From Curtobacterium sp. Leaf183 (GTDB lineage Bacteria > Actinomycetota > Actinomycetes > Actinomycetales > Microbacteriaceae): a stretch of DNA of 64,000 nucleotides. The position numbers and the translations under genes were made by a program. Within the stretch, counting starts at the first letter, position 1. Each line of letters begins with the position of its first letter. Shown here in pieces: positions 24,439 to 32,518 of the stretch. The notes below the pieces were generated by a model. It did not search any database. It saw only the letters and a program-made list of their open reading frames with translations, and was not told the DNA's origin. The stretch lies in assembly GCF_001424385.1 (NCBI RefSeq), contig NZ_LMPO01000001.1, positions 345,685-409,684 on the forward strand. The letters are read 5' to 3'.

Positions 24439-25351
24439 CCCGACCACCGCGACCACGGCCTCCAGTCCGGCCGGCGACGCGACGGCGCAATCGGCTGCGC
24501 CGCAGACGTCGCCCGTGCCGTCGCCGGCGCGGCCCCGCACGCGCACCTTCGCCCTGCTCGGCTCCGAACTCGCACTCGTGTTCCGCCGCCGGCGCACGTG
24601 GGCGATGCTCGGCGCACTGGGCCTGGTGCCGATCCTCATCGCCGTCGCGGTGCGCCTGACCACAGGAGGCGACTCCGGTGGCCCCGCGTTCCTGGGCGAC
24701 ATCACGAACAACGGGTTGTTCGTGTCGTTCACCGCGCTCACGGTCTCGATCCCGCTGTTCCTGCCGCTCACGGTCGGCGTCGTGGCGGGTGACACGGTCG
24801 CGGGCGAGGCCAGCCACGGCACGCTCCGGTACCTGCTCGTCGCACCGACCGGGCGACTCCGCTTCATGCTCGTCAAGTACGTCGGCGCAGTGGCGTTCTG
24901 CCTGGCGGCGACGGTCGTCATCGTGCTCGTCGGTGCGGCGATCGGCGCGCTGCTGTTCCCGATCGGTCCGGTCACGCTGCTGTCGGGCACCCAGGTCGAC
25001 GGCTGGTCCTACGCGGGCCGAGCGGTGCTGCTCGCGCTGTACGTCACGCTGTCGATGCTCGGGCTCTCCGCGATCGGCCTGTTCGCGTCGTCGTTGACCA
25101 ACGTGCCCGTCGGGGCGATGGCCGCCACGGTCGTCCTCGCCGGTGCGTCCCAGGTGCTCGACCAGCTGCCGCAGCTCGACTGGCTGCACCCGTTCCTGTT
25201 CTCCCACCAGTGGCTCGGCTTCGGCGACCTGCTGCGCGACCCGATCGCCTTCGACTCCTTCGGCAGCAACGCCCTGCTGCAGCTCGGCTACGTCGCGGTG
25301 TTCGGCACCCTCGCCTACGCCCGGTTCGCGTCGAAGGACGTCCTGAGCTGA
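24425..25351 (+). CDS. ABC-2 type permease
   Basis: A 308-residue membrane protein with a polar N-terminal 40 residues and six hydrophobic segments, including GVVAGDTVAGEASHGTLRYLLVAPTGRLRFMLVKY, the hallmark of ABC-2/DUF-type exporter permeases. ATG 24425 lies within the last codons of the ATPase gene (14-base overlap) and is preceded by GGAGGG. It pairs with that ATPase. The C-terminus (LAYARFASKDVLS) is a common ending in this family. Confidence 0.87.
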   Translation: MSLPDPTTATTASSPAGDATAQSAAPQTSPVPSPARPRTRTFALLGSELALVFRRRRTWAMLGALGLVPILIAVAVRLTTGGDSGGPAFLGDITNNGLFVSFTALTVSIPLFLPLTVGVVAGDTVAGEASHGTLRYLLVAPTGRLRFMLVKYVGAVAFCLAATVVIVLVGAAIGALLFPIGPVTLLSGTQVDGWSYAGRAVLLALYVTLSMLGLSAIGLFASSLTNVPVGAMAATVVLAGASQVLDQLPQLDWLHPFLFSHQWLGFGDLLRDPIAFDSFGSNALLQLGYVAVFGTLAYARFASKDVLS

Positions 25352-25360
25352 GCACGTGAC

Positions 25361-25401
25361 ACGACGACGGGCCCCGGTCGTCGACCGGGGCCCGTCGTCG
25401 T
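25361..25401. terminator. Perfect bidirectional terminator
   Basis: Twenty-base perfect arms around a single T, which in RNA would open to a slightly larger loop. It lies between the convergent permease and oxidoreductase genes. Confidence 0.8.
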
Positions 25402-25407
25402 GTGCGG

Positions 25408-26442
25408 CTACTGCGCTTCGGGGCGGGCCGGCGCTCCGCTGGAGACCGGGTCGCGCAGGTCACGGGACTTCTCGGACTTGTACCAGTGCAGGCGGGCACC
25501 GGTCTCGACGGGCTGCATGCCGACCACGACCTTGCCGCGCGAGTGCATCTCGGCCAGGTCCTCGTAGGCGTCGACGATGTACTCGAACGGGTAGTAGCCC
25601 GAGATGATGAACTGCACCTTGTGCCGCTGCACCAGGTCGCCGAGCGTGGTGAGCATCTCCATCGCCTCGGAGTCGTCGCCCGGCGCCCGCAGGAACCGGA
25701 TCTCCAGGTCGCCCCGCTGCTCGCTCGTGATGAAGCGCTTCTCGTCGACACCCAACCGACGGGCGAGCTCGTTGTTCTCGCCGTGCTCGCGGTTGTCGAT
25801 GAACGCGGTGATCGGGCGACCGTCCGCGATCTCGCGGATCCGGTCCTCCTCGCCCTCCCCGTAGGCCACGGGCAGCACGCCGATCTGGCGGAGCGCGTCG
25901 TGGTTGCGCGGGCTGCCGAGGCCGATGACGGTGGCGCCCGCCTCCTTGGCGAGCTGGCACTCGATGTGGCCAACGCCGCCGGCCGCGGCGCTGATGACGA
26001 CGGTGTCCTGCGGGCCGAGCCGCAGTGACCGGACCAGGGACAGCGCGGTGCAGCCTGCCAGGTAGAGACTGCCCGCGACCTCGAAGCTCATGGTCGACGG
26101 CTTCTTCACCGCGGCGCTCCGGGGAACGGTCACCCACGTCGCGTGGGAGCCGCCGTGGGGGGCGTGGCCCATGACCTCGTCACCGACCTTGAGGTCGCGG
26201 ACGTCGGACCCGCGAGCCGCGACGACCCCGGCGAAGTCGACGCCCTGGCGCGCGGGGAAGTCCAGCTGGATGGAGTCCTGCAGGCGTCCCTCGCGCAGGA
26301 ACCGCTCGATGTGGTTGAGGCCCGCGACGGAGACCTCCACGACGATCTCGTCGGGGCCGGGCTTCGGCCGCTCTTGCGGGACGACCTCGACGACGTCGAA
26401 CCCGCCGTAGCGGGCGTACTGCACTGCGTTGCCGGTGCGCAT
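25408..26442 (-). CDS. NADP-dependent quinone oxidoreductase-like enzyme
   Basis: A 344-residue MDR-family protein without zinc cysteines. It has an N-terminal GroES-like fold (VSVAGLNHIERFLREGRLQ, LDFPARQGVDFAGVVAARG) and a nucleotide site AAAGGVGHIECQLAKEAGATVIGLGS of the quinone-reductase type. The C-terminal 30 residues are a charged extension. Such enzymes reduce quinones or enones with NADPH, and the true substrate is unknown. It stands alone, with the phosphodiesterase gene 75 bases upstream on the same strand. Confidence 0.85.
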   Translation of the reverse strand: MRTGNAVQYARYGGFDVVEVVPQERPKPGPDEIVVEVSVAGLNHIERFLREGRLQDSIQLDFPARQGVDFAGVVAARGSDVRDLKVGDEVMGHAPHGGSHATWVTVPRSAAVKKPSTMSFEVAGSLYLAGCTALSLVRSLRLGPQDTVVISAAAGGVGHIECQLAKEAGATVIGLGSPRNHDALRQIGVLPVAYGEGEEDRIREIADGRPITAFIDNREHGENNELARRLGVDEKRFITSEQRGDLEIRFLRAPGDDSEAMEMLTTLGDLVQRHKVQFIISGYYPFEYIVDAYEDLAEMHSRGKVVVGMQPVETGARLHWYKSEKSRDLRDPVSSGAPARPEAQ

Positions 26443-26517
26443 GGTTCACTCCTTCAGACCGTGTTGCACCGTGATACTCGCGCCGACCCGGCACCGCCCG
26501 CGCGTCCGGGGGACTTC

Positions 26518-27435
26518 TCAGCGCGGACCGACCGCGTCGATGATCCGGGTGACCGCGTCGGCGTCGTGGTGCACGGCGATGCTGTCCGCCGCCGCGACGG
26601 GCGCCCGGACCGGCGTCGACCAGAGCGACCCGTCCTGGGCGAGGTCGACCACGAGCGCGCCGGTGCCGATGTACGCCGTCTCCTCGCCGTACGGACCGGC
26701 GACGTCGGTGTCGTTCGCGACCCCCGGCGCGACGAGCACGGGCACACCGCCGATGCTCCCGGCGAAGTGGTGGTGGTAGTGCCCGGCCAGGACCACCCGC
26801 ACGTCCGAACCGCGGATGACGTCGGCGAGGTCCTCGGGGTTCTGCAGGCGGAGGGCCTCGTGCAGCGCGGTCGGTGCGGGCAGCGGTGGGTGGTGCAGCA
26901 CGACGACGCTGCCGTGCGGGGCCTCGGACCGGTCGGCCAGCGCCGTCCGCAGGCGCTCGAGCGTCTCCGCGGTGAGCAGTCCGTACCCCGCACCCGGGAC
27001 GCTCGTGTCGAGGGTGACGACGCGCCGACCCGCGACGAGCGACTGCCCCCAGACGGGCACCGTCGGCGGGTGGTACTCCATCGTGTGCATCATCGGCCGA
27101 CCGCCCTCGCCGAGCAGGTGCCCGTTCGCGAGCACCTGCCGGAACCCCTCGCGCTGGTCGTGATTGCCGGGGACGGTGACGAGCGCGGCGCCGTGCCGGG
27201 TCGCCCAGCCGCCGACCCGTTCGACGAGTGCGGCGTACGACTCGGGTGAGCCGTCCTCGGACACGTCGCCGGACACGACGACGAGTCCCACGCCCTCGGT
27301 GCTGTCGAGTCGCGCGAGCAGCGCATCGAGGGCTGCGGTCGTGTCGACCGTGCCCTGGTGGAGCGCACCGTCGCCGGTCAGGTGGGTGTCGGACAGGTGC
27401 AGGATGCGGAGGGTGCCGGGCTGAGGGGTCTGCAT
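26518..27435 (-). CDS. Metallophosphoesterase, CpdA-like
   Basis: A 305-residue calcineurin-type phosphoesterase. All metal motifs are visible: DTH (16-18), GDVSEDG near 60, GNHD near 93, VVLHHPP and GHYHHH. This set is typical of CpdA-like 3',5'-cyclic nucleotide phosphodiesterases, and I infer that activity. TACGGT lies six bases before ATG 27435 on its strand, without a ribosome binding site, so the message may be leaderless. It is divergent from the small lipoprotein gene. Confidence 0.87.
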   Translation of the reverse strand: MQTPQPGTLRILHLSDTHLTGDGALHQGTVDTTAALDALLARLDSTEGVGLVVVSGDVSEDGSPESYAALVERVGGWATRHGAALVTVPGNHDQREGFRQVLANGHLLGEGGRPMMHTMEYHPPTVPVWGQSLVAGRRVVTLDTSVPGAGYGLLTAETLERLRTALADRSEAPHGSVVVLHHPPLPAPTALHEALRLQNPEDLADVIRGSDVRVVLAGHYHHHFAGSIGGVPVLVAPGVANDTDVAGPYGEETAYIGTGALVVDLAQDGSLWSTPVRAPVAAADSIAVHHDADAVTRIIDAVGPR

Positions 27436-27581
27436 GCCTCGACCGTAGCCACGGCGGCCAGCAGGGGTCTGTGTTGCCGGAGGCACGTGCATCCGTCCAC
27501 AGCCGAACGGGGGTTGTCCCCACCTCCACAGCTCCGGCTGCCCGTATTCCAGCGGTGACATCGGTCTTCCACACTTGACAC

Positions 27582-28079
27582 ATGACCACCACACGCGTAA
27601 GCCGATCCGCCGCCACCACCGCAGTCGCCACCCTCGGGATGGGCGCCGTCCTCCTCACGCTCACCGGGTGCAGCTTCATCCAGTCCTTCGAACCGGAGCA
27701 GCAGCGTCACTACGCCGCCTACACCGACGCCCCCTCGAGCCCGAAGTCGGACGACGCCGCCTGGTTCATGCCGTCCTGGGTGCCCGACGACGCCGAGGAC
27801 ATCGACGTGCGGCTCCGTACAGAGGGACCCGGGTACGCCATCGGGTTCGACTCCGCTGACGGCGTCGACACCGCCGCCTGCACGCCGCTCCAGGGCACCT
27901 TCGGCGGTCCGGCGATGACGGCGGACTTCCTCCCGGACGACCTGCCGACGACGGGTCTCGTCGACTGCGGCGACGGTCGGGCCACCGCCGAGGTCGGGGG
28001 CCGCTGGTACAGCTGGACCACCGAGGAGCCGCTGCCCGTCAGCACGAGCGACACGAACGAGACCCTCCGGCCCGAGTGA
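27582..28079 (+). CDS. Small secreted lipoprotein, unknown function
   Basis: A 165-residue protein with a signal peptide ending in the lipobox LTGC (Cys about residue 30) and a mature part of about 135 residues with one later Cys pair (AACTP, VDCGD) that could form a disulfide. I do not recognise the family. The stop is immediately followed by the end of the rhamnose mutarotase gene on the other strand, with no intergenic base. Confidence 0.75.
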   Translation: MTTTRVSRSAATTAVATLGMGAVLLTLTGCSFIQSFEPEQQRHYAAYTDAPSSPKSDDAAWFMPSWVPDDAEDIDVRLRTEGPGYAIGFDSADGVDTAACTPLQGTFGGPAMTADFLPDDLPTTGLVDCGDGRATAEVGGRWYSWTTEEPLPVSTSDTNETLRPE

Positions 28080-28445
28080 TCAGCGCTCGCGGGCCGCGGC
28101 GAGCTGGTCCTCCAGGTTGAACACCTCGGGCAGGATCCGCGCCGTCTGGTCCGCCCGACCGGCAGCCCCGTCGAACAGGTCCTGCATCTGCGACTCCCAC
28201 GCCGCCGCGACCTCGCTCGCCGCGAGCGCCGCATCGGCATCGGCCACCGAGTCCGTCTCGTAGTAGCCGATCAGGAGCCCGTCGTCGTCGAGGAACAACG
28301 AGTAGTTGCGTCGGCCGGCACGAGCGATGGCCCTGAGCATCGCCGGCCAGACGGCCGCGTGGCGCTCGCGGTAGGCGTCCATGTGCTGGGCGGCCACCTG
28401 CAGACGGAAGCAGACGCGCGTGACGTGCGCCGGGCCTCCCGTCAT
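28080..28445 (-). CDS. rhaM: L-rhamnose mutarotase
   Basis: A 121-residue protein of the RhaM family, which interconverts alpha- and beta-L-rhamnopyranose. Features are VCFRLQVAAQHMDAYRERHAAVWPAML with the catalytic-region Tyr and His, the NYSLFLDDDGLLIGYYE strand and the closing LPEVFNLE. The length is close to the usual 104-120. ATG 28445 overlaps the stop of the upstream transporter gene (ATGA), so the two are translated together. It helps present the anomer used by RhaI, whose gene lies 10 kb away in the same locus. Confidence 0.92.
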   Translation of the reverse strand: MTGGPAHVTRVCFRLQVAAQHMDAYRERHAAVWPAMLRAIARAGRRNYSLFLDDDGLLIGYYETDSVADADAALAASEVAAAWESQMQDLFDGAAGRADQTARILPEVFNLEDQLAAARER

Positions 28446-29761
28446 CGGACGGCGCGCTCGTCGACGGCGCGGACGGTGCCGGACGCGCTCGTGACCGTGC
28501 CGTACCGCTCGGTCTCGATGTCCTCGAGGGAACGACCCCGTGTGGACGGCGCCCAGATGGTGCCGACCAGGAACGACAGCGCGAGCAGGCCCAGGATGAG
28601 TCCGCCCAGTGCCTGCAGGCCGATGCCGTTGAGGAGCAGGGGGAACCAGATGCTCAGGAGGCCCACCATGACCCGCGCGGCGAGGAACAGGACGCCCTGC
28701 GCGCTTGCCCGGTAGCGCGTGGCGAAGAGCTCACTCGTCCAGAGTCCGTAGAACGCCTGCGCACCGATGCCCGACGAGATGCCCCACGCGATCGCGAAGA
28801 ACAGCAGCGTGCCGAGGTTCGCAGGCGCGTAGATCAGGACGGCCCACGCGACGATCGCCAGCGCAGCCCCGACGGCGTAGAGCACGCGGCGGCTCATCCG
28901 GTCGGCGAAGCGCATGAACCCGAAGTAGGTGGCGGCGACCGTGCAACCCCACACCAGGATCTGGAGGCCGTACTGCTCGGTCGTGCTCGTCACGCCCGTG
29001 GCGGAGTAGACGCGCGGCTGGAAGATCCCGGCCTGCCCGGCGACGGTGTTCCAGAGCGCGTAGACGCCGAACAGGAAGAGCATCGCGGTCAGGTTCACCT
29101 TGCGGCTGAACAGCTGGGTGATGCCGTGGAAGAAGTTCGCGCTGCCGGTCGCGGCGCGCTCGTCCTTCCAGATCGTGGACTCGGGGAGCCCACGACGCAG
29201 CCACCAGACGATCGCTGCGACCACGAACAGGTGGGCGAAGATCAGCCGGCTGCCGAGCAGCCCGAGCGGCGCCGCGGCGATGGCGAGCGCGAAGCCGACC
29301 ATCGGGCCGATCGACCACGCGAGCTGCGCCGTGCCGACGTGGGCCGCGCGCTTGTCGGCCGGAGCCTGCTCCGCGATGTAGGTCCAGCTGGCCGGCACCC
29401 CGGCGCCGACGGCGATGCCGGTCAGGATGAACCCGACCAGCAGCATCCCGTAGCTGCCGGCGAACACCGCGAGCAGGATGCCGAGCATGTAGAGCAGCAG
29501 GTCGTAGGTGTAGATGAACTTGCGGCCGTAGCGATCGCACAGCGGACCGCCGATGATCGCCCCGGCGGCTGCGCCGAACGCGTTCGCCGACAGGCTCGCG
29601 AGGAGTCCGACCTGCAGGTCGCCGATGTGGAACTGGGCCTGCCACAGACCGAGGCTCGTGGCGATCGCGATGATCGACCCGGACTCGATGTAGTTCGACA
29701 TCGCCACCGAGACGGTGGCCTTCCAGCCGGTGGTGTTGCTGGCTCCGATACGGACCGCCAT
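28442..29761 (-). CDS. MFS sugar transporter, probable L-rhamnose permease
   Basis: A 439-residue carrier with twelve hydrophobic segments and the MFS loop motif GGPLCDRYGRKFIYTYDLLLY. The sugar-porter-like mid-sequence QAPADKRAAHVG is also present. It is coupled by an ATGA overlap to rhaM and has a rhamnose-operator-like palindrome (29790-29801) 29 bases before its start, so rhamnose or a relative is the likely substrate. The gene is divergent from the first LacI regulator. Confidence 0.82.
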   Translation of the reverse strand: MAVRIGASNTTGWKATVSVAMSNYIESGSIIAIATSLGLWQAQFHIGDLQVGLLASLSANAFGAAAGAIIGGPLCDRYGRKFIYTYDLLLYMLGILLAVFAGSYGMLLVGFILTGIAVGAGVPASWTYIAEQAPADKRAAHVGTAQLAWSIGPMVGFALAIAAAPLGLLGSRLIFAHLFVVAAIVWWLRRGLPESTIWKDERAATGSANFFHGITQLFSRKVNLTAMLFLFGVYALWNTVAGQAGIFQPRVYSATGVTSTTEQYGLQILVWGCTVAATYFGFMRFADRMSRRVLYAVGAALAIVAWAVLIYAPANLGTLLFFAIAWGISSGIGAQAFYGLWTSELFATRYRASAQGVLFLAARVMVGLLSIWFPLLLNGIGLQALGGLILGLLALSFLVGTIWAPSTRGRSLEDIETERYGTVTSASGTVRAVDERAVR

Positions 29762-29789
29762 TGGTCCTCCGTTCGTGCGTCTTCGTCGG

Positions 29790-29801
29790 TGAATCGTTTC
29801 A
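29790..29801. promoter_or_regulatory. Rhamnose-locus operator candidate 1
   Basis: TGAATCGTTTCA, between the permease and the divergent LacI gene. It is the exact reverse complement of the site at 38097-38108 (TGAAACGATTCA). Confidence 0.65.
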
Positions 29802-29919
29802 ACGGTGCTGCCGGGACGATACGCGCTGGTCGTTCGTCACCGCAAGTGCTGCTCGAGCACTGCAGCGCCGCGCCCTCGTCCGCGCCTGCTGAACGTCGCG
29901 GGGGTGCCAGGATGACCGC

Positions 29920-30930
29920 ATGACGGTGAGCGTTCGTGAGGTCGCGGCACTCGCGGGCGTGTCCCTCGGCACCGTGTCCAACGTGCTGAACCGCCCCGAG
30001 AAGGTCGCTCCCGCCACGGTCGAGCGCGTACAGCACGCGATCGCCGAGCTCGGGTTCGTCCGGAACGACTCCGCCAGGCAGCTCCGCGCCGGACGCAGCT
30101 CGACCGTGGGGCTCATCGTGCTCGACGGCGGCAACCCGTTCTTCACCGACGTCGCCCGCGGCGCTGAGGACGCGGCGATGTCGAAGGGCCTCGCGGTGCT
30201 GATCGGCAACTCGGACGAGTCCACCGACCGCGAGCGCACCTACGTCGACCTGTTCGAGGAGCGCCGGGTCGCGGGGCTGCTGATCTCCCCCGCCGGCGAC
30301 GACCTCGCCCGGCTGGCCCGGCTCCGCGACCAGGGCACGGCAGTCGTCCTGGTGGACCGGCGCGCAGACGACGAGCACTTCGCCTCGGTCTCGGTCGACG
30401 ACGTCGCGGGCGGCAGGATCGCGGTGGAACACCTGCTCGCGATCGGACGCCGGCGGATCGCGTACGTCGGCGGCCCGTTCGGCATCCGGCAGGTCGTCGA
30501 CCGGCACGCCGGTGCGCTCGCGGCCGTGACCGCTGCGGATGTGTCACTCGAGGTGCTCACGACGACGTCGCTCTCCGTGCTCGAGGGGCGACGCATCGGC
30601 GAAGCGATCCAGCGCCGGCCCGCGAGCGAGCGGCCCGACGCCGTGTTCGCGGCGAACGACCTGATCGCGGTCGGTCTCGAGCAGGCGTTCATCATGCGCG
30701 GGTCCGTCGCCGTCCCGGACGAGATCGCGATCGTGGGCTACGACGACATCGCCTTCGCCGAAGCCGCGGTCGTGCCCCTGACCAGCGTGCGACAGCCGGC
30801 GCAGGACCTCGGCCGACGGGCGATCGAGCTGCTCGTGCAGCAGGTCGAGCACGGGCAGGACGTCGAACTCGAACACGTCGAGTTCACCCCGGAGCTCGTC
30901 GTGCGGCAGTCCACGGTCCGCGACCGCTGA
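29920..30930 (+). CDS. LacI family regulator 1 of the rhamnose locus
   Basis: A 336-residue LacI/GalR repressor. The N-terminal helix-turn-helix is SVREVAALAGVSLGTVSNVLNRPEKV, followed by the hinge ARQLRAGRSSTVGLIV and a periplasmic-binding-like sensor ending in VGYDDIAFAEAAVVPLTSVRQPAQDLGRRA. CAGGAT (29908-29913) precedes the ATG by six bases with no ribosome binding site, suggesting a leaderless start. It is divergent from the permease-rhaM operon and followed by a second LacI gene 45 bases on. Confidence 0.9.
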   Translation: MTVSVREVAALAGVSLGTVSNVLNRPEKVAPATVERVQHAIAELGFVRNDSARQLRAGRSSTVGLIVLDGGNPFFTDVARGAEDAAMSKGLAVLIGNSDESTDRERTYVDLFEERRVAGLLISPAGDDLARLARLRDQGTAVVLVDRRADDEHFASVSVDDVAGGRIAVEHLLAIGRRRIAYVGGPFGIRQVVDRHAGALAAVTAADVSLEVLTTTSLSVLEGRRIGEAIQRRPASERPDAVFAANDLIAVGLEQAFIMRGSVAVPDEIAIVGYDDIAFAEAAVVPLTSVRQPAQDLGRRAIELLVQQVEHGQDVELEHVEFTPELVVRQSTVRDR

Positions 30931-30963
30931 GACCGGGCGACCGGGAGGGGCCGGCAGCGCATC

Positions 30964-30969
30964 TACGAT
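30964..30969 (+). promoter_or_regulatory. Candidate -10 element of LacI gene 2
   Basis: TACGAT fits TAnnnT and ends six bases before ATG 30976. The second LacI gene may thus have its own leaderless promoter in the 45-base gap. Confidence 0.4.
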
Positions 30970-30975
30970 CGAGAC

Positions 30976-32076
30976 ATGGTGCAGCCCCCTCGTCGTGACG
31001 GGCCGCCGAGCGTGCACCACGTCGCCGCGCAGGCGGGAGTCTCGCTGGCGACCGTGTCGAACGTCCTGAACCACCCCGAACGCGTGCGCGAGGCCACCGC
31101 CGCCCGCGTCCACGCGGCCATCGCCGACCTCGGCTACACCCCGAACCGGAACGCCCGGGCACTCGTCTCCGGCAGCACCCGGTCGATCGGCCTGGTGGTG
31201 TCCTCGTTGCAGAACTCCCTGTTCAGCGACGTGTTGAACGGAGCGCAGCTCGCGGCCCGCGCGCGGGAGTTCACGCTGCTCATCGCCAGCAGCGAGAACG
31301 ACCTGCAGGCGCAGGGCGACCATCTGGCCTACCTCGAGAGCACCCGCACCTCGGGTGTCCTGCTGGCGACGATGGAGGAGTCCCGCGACCAGGTCGAACG
31401 CACCCGCCGCCACGGTCACCCGGTCGTCTACGTCAACTACGAACCGGCCGGTGTCGACGCCTGTTCGGTGATCGTCGACAACGAGCAGGCCGGGTACATC
31501 GCGACCGAGCACCTCATCGAGCGCGGAGCACGGCGCATCGGTTTCGTCAGCGCCCGCCCTGACCTGCAGCCCGTGTCCCGCCGACGGGCCGGCGTCCTGC
31601 GCGCGATCGCCGCGCATCCCGGAGTCACCCTGGTCGACGTCGACGCCGGCGAGATCGACCCACCCGGCGGTACCGACGCCGGCGCCCGCATCGCCCGGAT
31701 GCCCGAGGGCCAACGCCCGGACGGGGTGCTCGGTGTGACGGACCTGCTCGCCATGGCCGTCGTCACCGAGCTGCGCGCCGCCGGGATCCGCGTGCCCGAG
31801 GACATCCCGGTCTCCGGCTGCGACCACAACTCCATCGCCTGGGGCGGCGCGGTCCCCCTGACCTCGGTGACGATGCACGGCGCCGACATGGGTCGGGTCG
31901 CGGTCGACCTGCTGCTGACCGAACTGACCGACCCGCCCGGCGAGCACGTGCACCGCACCGTCGTCCTCGGCAGCGAGCTCGTGCCGCGTGAGAGCACCCT
32001 CGGGCGCGAAGCCGCAGCGGCGCACCGTGCCCGGATGGCCGCGACGCCGACGGATCCGCGGCGTTCCGAGCCCTGA
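30976..32076 (+). CDS. LacI family regulator 2 of the rhamnose locus
   Basis: A 366-residue LacI/GalR regulator with helix-turn-helix SVHHVAAQAGVSLATVSNVLNHPERV at residues about 12-37, hinge NRNARALVSGSTRSIGLVV and the sensor domain (CSVIVDNEQAGYIATEHLIERG; SGCDHNSIAWGGAVPLTSV). The recognition-helix residues VSLATVSNVLNHPE closely match those of the neighbouring LacI protein, so the two may bind similar palindromes. A C-terminal tail of about 30 residues is unconserved. It is followed by a 442-base control region before the ABC importer genes. Confidence 0.88.
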   Translation: MVQPPRRDGPPSVHHVAAQAGVSLATVSNVLNHPERVREATAARVHAAIADLGYTPNRNARALVSGSTRSIGLVVSSLQNSLFSDVLNGAQLAARAREFTLLIASSENDLQAQGDHLAYLESTRTSGVLLATMEESRDQVERTRRHGHPVVYVNYEPAGVDACSVIVDNEQAGYIATEHLIERGARRIGFVSARPDLQPVSRRRAGVLRAIAAHPGVTLVDVDAGEIDPPGGTDAGARIARMPEGQRPDGVLGVTDLLAMAVVTELRAAGIRVPEDIPVSGCDHNSIAWGGAVPLTSVTMHGADMGRVAVDLLLTELTDPPGEHVHRTVVLGSELVPRESTLGREAAAAHRARMAATPTDPRRSEP

Positions 32077-32118
32077 CAGCGAGCACGACGTCCGGGCGCG
32101 CGGCACGACTGCTCCCGC

Positions 32119-32258
32119 ACCGTGCGAGGTTCGACGTCCCGTGCGACCCTCGCACGGTGCGAGGTTCGCACTCCGTGCGCGCTTCGTGGGGTGGTGCGAA
32201 GTCGTTCCGCTGCACGGAGCCACCAACCGCGCACCGACGGCCAACCTCGCACCGTGCG
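32119..32258. repeat. Cluster of GTGCGAGGTT elements
   Basis: CGTGCGAGGTTCG occurs near 32121 and the almost identical GGTGCGAGGTTCG near 32157. A third copy lies inverted near 32241-32255 (CCAACCTCGCACCGTG). The same core forms the ends of the palindrome at 63787-63848. Function unknown. Confidence 0.55.
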
Positions 32259-32290
32259 CACCAGCGCGCCCTCCCACCGGACCGCCGGAC

Positions 32291-32340
32291 CACCGGACGG
32301 GAGGCTCGTGGCGGCCCGGCACCGAGCCTCCCGTCCGGTG
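32291..32340. terminator. GACGGGAGGC-family palindrome after LacI 2
   Basis: Eighteen-base perfect arms (32291-32308, 32323-32340) with core ACGGGAGGCTCG. It is of the same family as 5599, 9847, 53047 and 60550. Confidence 0.7.
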
Positions 32341-32384
32341 GGGCGCACGCCGCGCGCCTTCCACAACGAATCGGACCTGGCGAT

Positions 32385-32396
32385 TGACACGCTTCA
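32385..32396. promoter_or_regulatory. Rhamnose-locus operator candidate 2
   Basis: TGACACGCTTCA, two changes from TGAAACGATTCA. It contains most of a TTGACA -35 hexamer (32384-32389), so a bound repressor would cover the importer promoter. Confidence 0.55.
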
Positions 32397-32418
32397 ATCC
32401 GCGTGGTTCCATTCCGGT

Positions 32419-32430
32419 TGAAACGTTCTA
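32419..32430. promoter_or_regulatory. Rhamnose-locus operator candidate 3
   Basis: TGAAACGTTCTA, a good left half and a degenerate right half, 34 bases centre to centre from candidate 2. Confidence 0.5.
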
Positions 32431-32518
32431 AACAGCACGACCGGCCGCCGCGACGACGCGGTGACCGGGTCCGTTTCACCCGGGTTCCCCGCAGCCCGGG
32501 CCTTACGAGGAGGTAAGG

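Larger units (their letters stand above)
32077..32518. other. Control region between LacI 2 and rhamnoside importer
   Basis: No gene was found in this 442-base gap. From left to right it holds a cluster of GTGCGAGGTT elements, a strong palindrome that probably ends the LacI transcript, two operator-like sites with a TTGACA hexamer at 32384-32389, and GAGGAGGTAAGG just before the importer gene start. A -10 candidate TTCCAT (32407-32412) is weak. Confidence 0.7.
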
